A stretch of 14,017 nt of DNA. Origin: Methanoculleus sp. UBA208. GTDB lineage: Archaea; Halobacteriota; Methanomicrobia; Methanomicrobiales; Methanoculleaceae. The position numbers and the translations under genes were made by a program. Location of the stretch: assembly GCF_002498065.1 (NCBI RefSeq), contig NZ_DAFZ01000067.1:1-14017 (forward strand). Direction: 5' to 3'. Position 1 is the stretch's first letter; every line of letters begins with the position of its first letter. This document shows, piece after piece, positions 13,308 through 14,017 of this stretch. Below the pieces are notes generated by a model. The model ran no database searches. It was not told where the DNA came from and was given only the letters and a program-made list of their open reading frames with translations.

Positions 13308-14017
13308 ATGCTCCAGGCCTACAAGTATCGGATGTATCCCAATAAGGAGCAGGTCACGCTCCTCATGCGGCACATCCATGCCTGCCGGTTTGTGTACAAC
13401 AATTCTCTGGAGCAGAAGATCCGGGCATACGAGCAGGAAGGTCGAAAACTCTCCTGCTTCGACCTGAACACCCGTCTTCCCGCACTCAAAGAAGAACATC
13501 AGTGGCTCAAAGAAGCCAACTCCCAATCGCTCCAGAGTGCCAACAAGAACCTCGACAATGCCTTCACCCGGTTCTTCCGCGAGAAGAAAGGGTTTCCCCG
13601 GTTCAAGTCGAAGAAGAACCCGGTACAATCCTTTCAAGTGCCGCAGCATTACACCGTGGATTTCGAGCACCGTCGAGTTAAACTCCCGAAGATCGGCGAG
13701 ATTAAAACAACCTTTCATCGGTTCTTCGCCGGAAAAATGAAGTACGCCACGGTTTCGGTGACTTCGACCGGGAAGTGGTTCGTCAGTATTCTCGTTGATG
13801 ACGGAACGGTGGAGCCGGAACCTGCATCATTTGCTCTGGATACCACTCTGGGGATCGATGTCGGCCTGAAGGATTTTGCAACGCTCTCTACCGGAGAGAA
13901 GATCGAGAATCCCCGGTATTTGAAAAACTCCATTCAACGCCTGAAGGTGTTGCAGCGGCGGGTGTCCCGGAAGAGGAAAGGATCGAAGAATCGGGAGAAG
14001 ACGATCCAGAGACTTGC
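13308..14017 (+). CDS. tnpB: TnpB (IS1341/IS605 OrfB-type RNA-guided nuclease), N-terminal part, cut by window end
   Basis: The frame is open from ATG 13308 to the window end (236 residues) and continues beyond it. The N-terminus (MLQAYKYRMYPNKEQV) and HACRFVYNNSLEQKI segment are typical of TnpB. The GFPRFKSKKNPVQSF sequence and the first RuvC strand, LGIDVGLKDFATLS with catalytic D184, also fit, as does a basic helix after it (VSRKRKGSKNREKT). TnpB proteins are DNA nucleases guided by an omega RNA made from the 3' end of the element. The remaining RuvC residues, zinc finger and guide RNA would lie outside the window. No tnpA is found upstream, since the minD operon is only 143 bases away, so this resembles an IS1341-type element. 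No stop or frameshift is seen. Confidence 0.93.
   Translation, partial: MLQAYKYRMYPNKEQVTLLMRHIHACRFVYNNSLEQKIRAYEQEGRKLSCFDLNTRLPALKEEHQWLKEANSQSLQSANKNLDNAFTRFFREKKGFPRFKSKKNPVQSFQVPQHYTVDFEHRRVKLPKIGEIKTTFHRFFAGKMKYATVSVTSTGKWFVSILVDDGTVEPEPASFALDTTLGIDVGLKDFATLSTGEKIENPRYLKNSIQRLKVLQRRVSRKRKGSKNREKTIQRL

Larger units (their letters stand above)
13177..14017 (+). mobile_element. Left part of an IS1341-type (IS200/IS605 group) element
   Basis: The tnpB gene with its short upstream region marks the start of a mobile element whose right end lies beyond the window. The left boundary is not defined: this group makes no target duplication and has no terminal inverted repeats. The start given is only the base after the minD operon terminator. 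Confidence 0.5.

Noticed and set aside
13275..13933. Minus-strand open frames opposite tnpB (147 and 72 residues)
   Set aside because: The plus-strand frame is unmistakably TnpB across the same bases; the minus frames are its shadow.

Overview
The window looks like chromosomal DNA from a methanogenic euryarchaeon, most likely a Methanoculleus-like member of the Methanomicrobiales. The grounds are a euryarchaeal RNA polymerase operon with split B and split A subunits, an archaeal-type tRNA-Lys with a G discriminator and no encoded CCA, TTTATATA-like box A promoters, GC-rich coding sequence, and a secreted Thr/Glu/Pro-rich, sequon-rich protein. The genus is inferred from overall character, not from a search.

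Layout. (1) 34-1485, minus: an unrecognised secreted or membrane-anchored acidic protein with its own promoter. (2) 1697-9935, minus: the transcription operon in the order rpoH, rpoB2 (B''), rpoB1 (B'), rpoA1 (A'), rpoA2 (A''), rpl30e, nusA. Its genes are tightly packed, with ATGA overlaps at B''/B' and A'/A'', and a tRNA-Lys(UUU) (10014-10087) lies just upstream on the same strand. (3) 10279-10710, plus: a PsiE-family membrane protein. (4) 10827-11839, minus: a Roadblock/LC7 protein overlapping by 4 bp a response regulator with a long helical tail. (5) 12179-13164, plus: a MinD-type ATPase overlapping by 4 bp a 66-residue protein made of one transmembrane helix and a regular heptad coiled coil. 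A 339-bp spacer separates blocks 4 and 5 and holds divergent promoters. (6) 13308 to the window end, plus: the N-terminal part of a TnpB (IS1341/IS605 OrfB-type) gene with no tnpA beside it.

How the genes work together. The minus-strand operon makes five of the RNA polymerase subunits plus a ribosomal protein and a NusA-like KH protein, so it is core information processing. Blocks 4 and 5 are the least conventional part. Roadblock proteins commonly regulate or scaffold small GTPases, response regulators carry phosphorelay signals, and MinD ATPases act in membrane positioning. The small coiled-coil protein coupled to MinD is a good candidate for an undescribed MinD partner. That the two divergent operons act together is inference. 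The tnpB marks the start of a mobile element that runs off the window.
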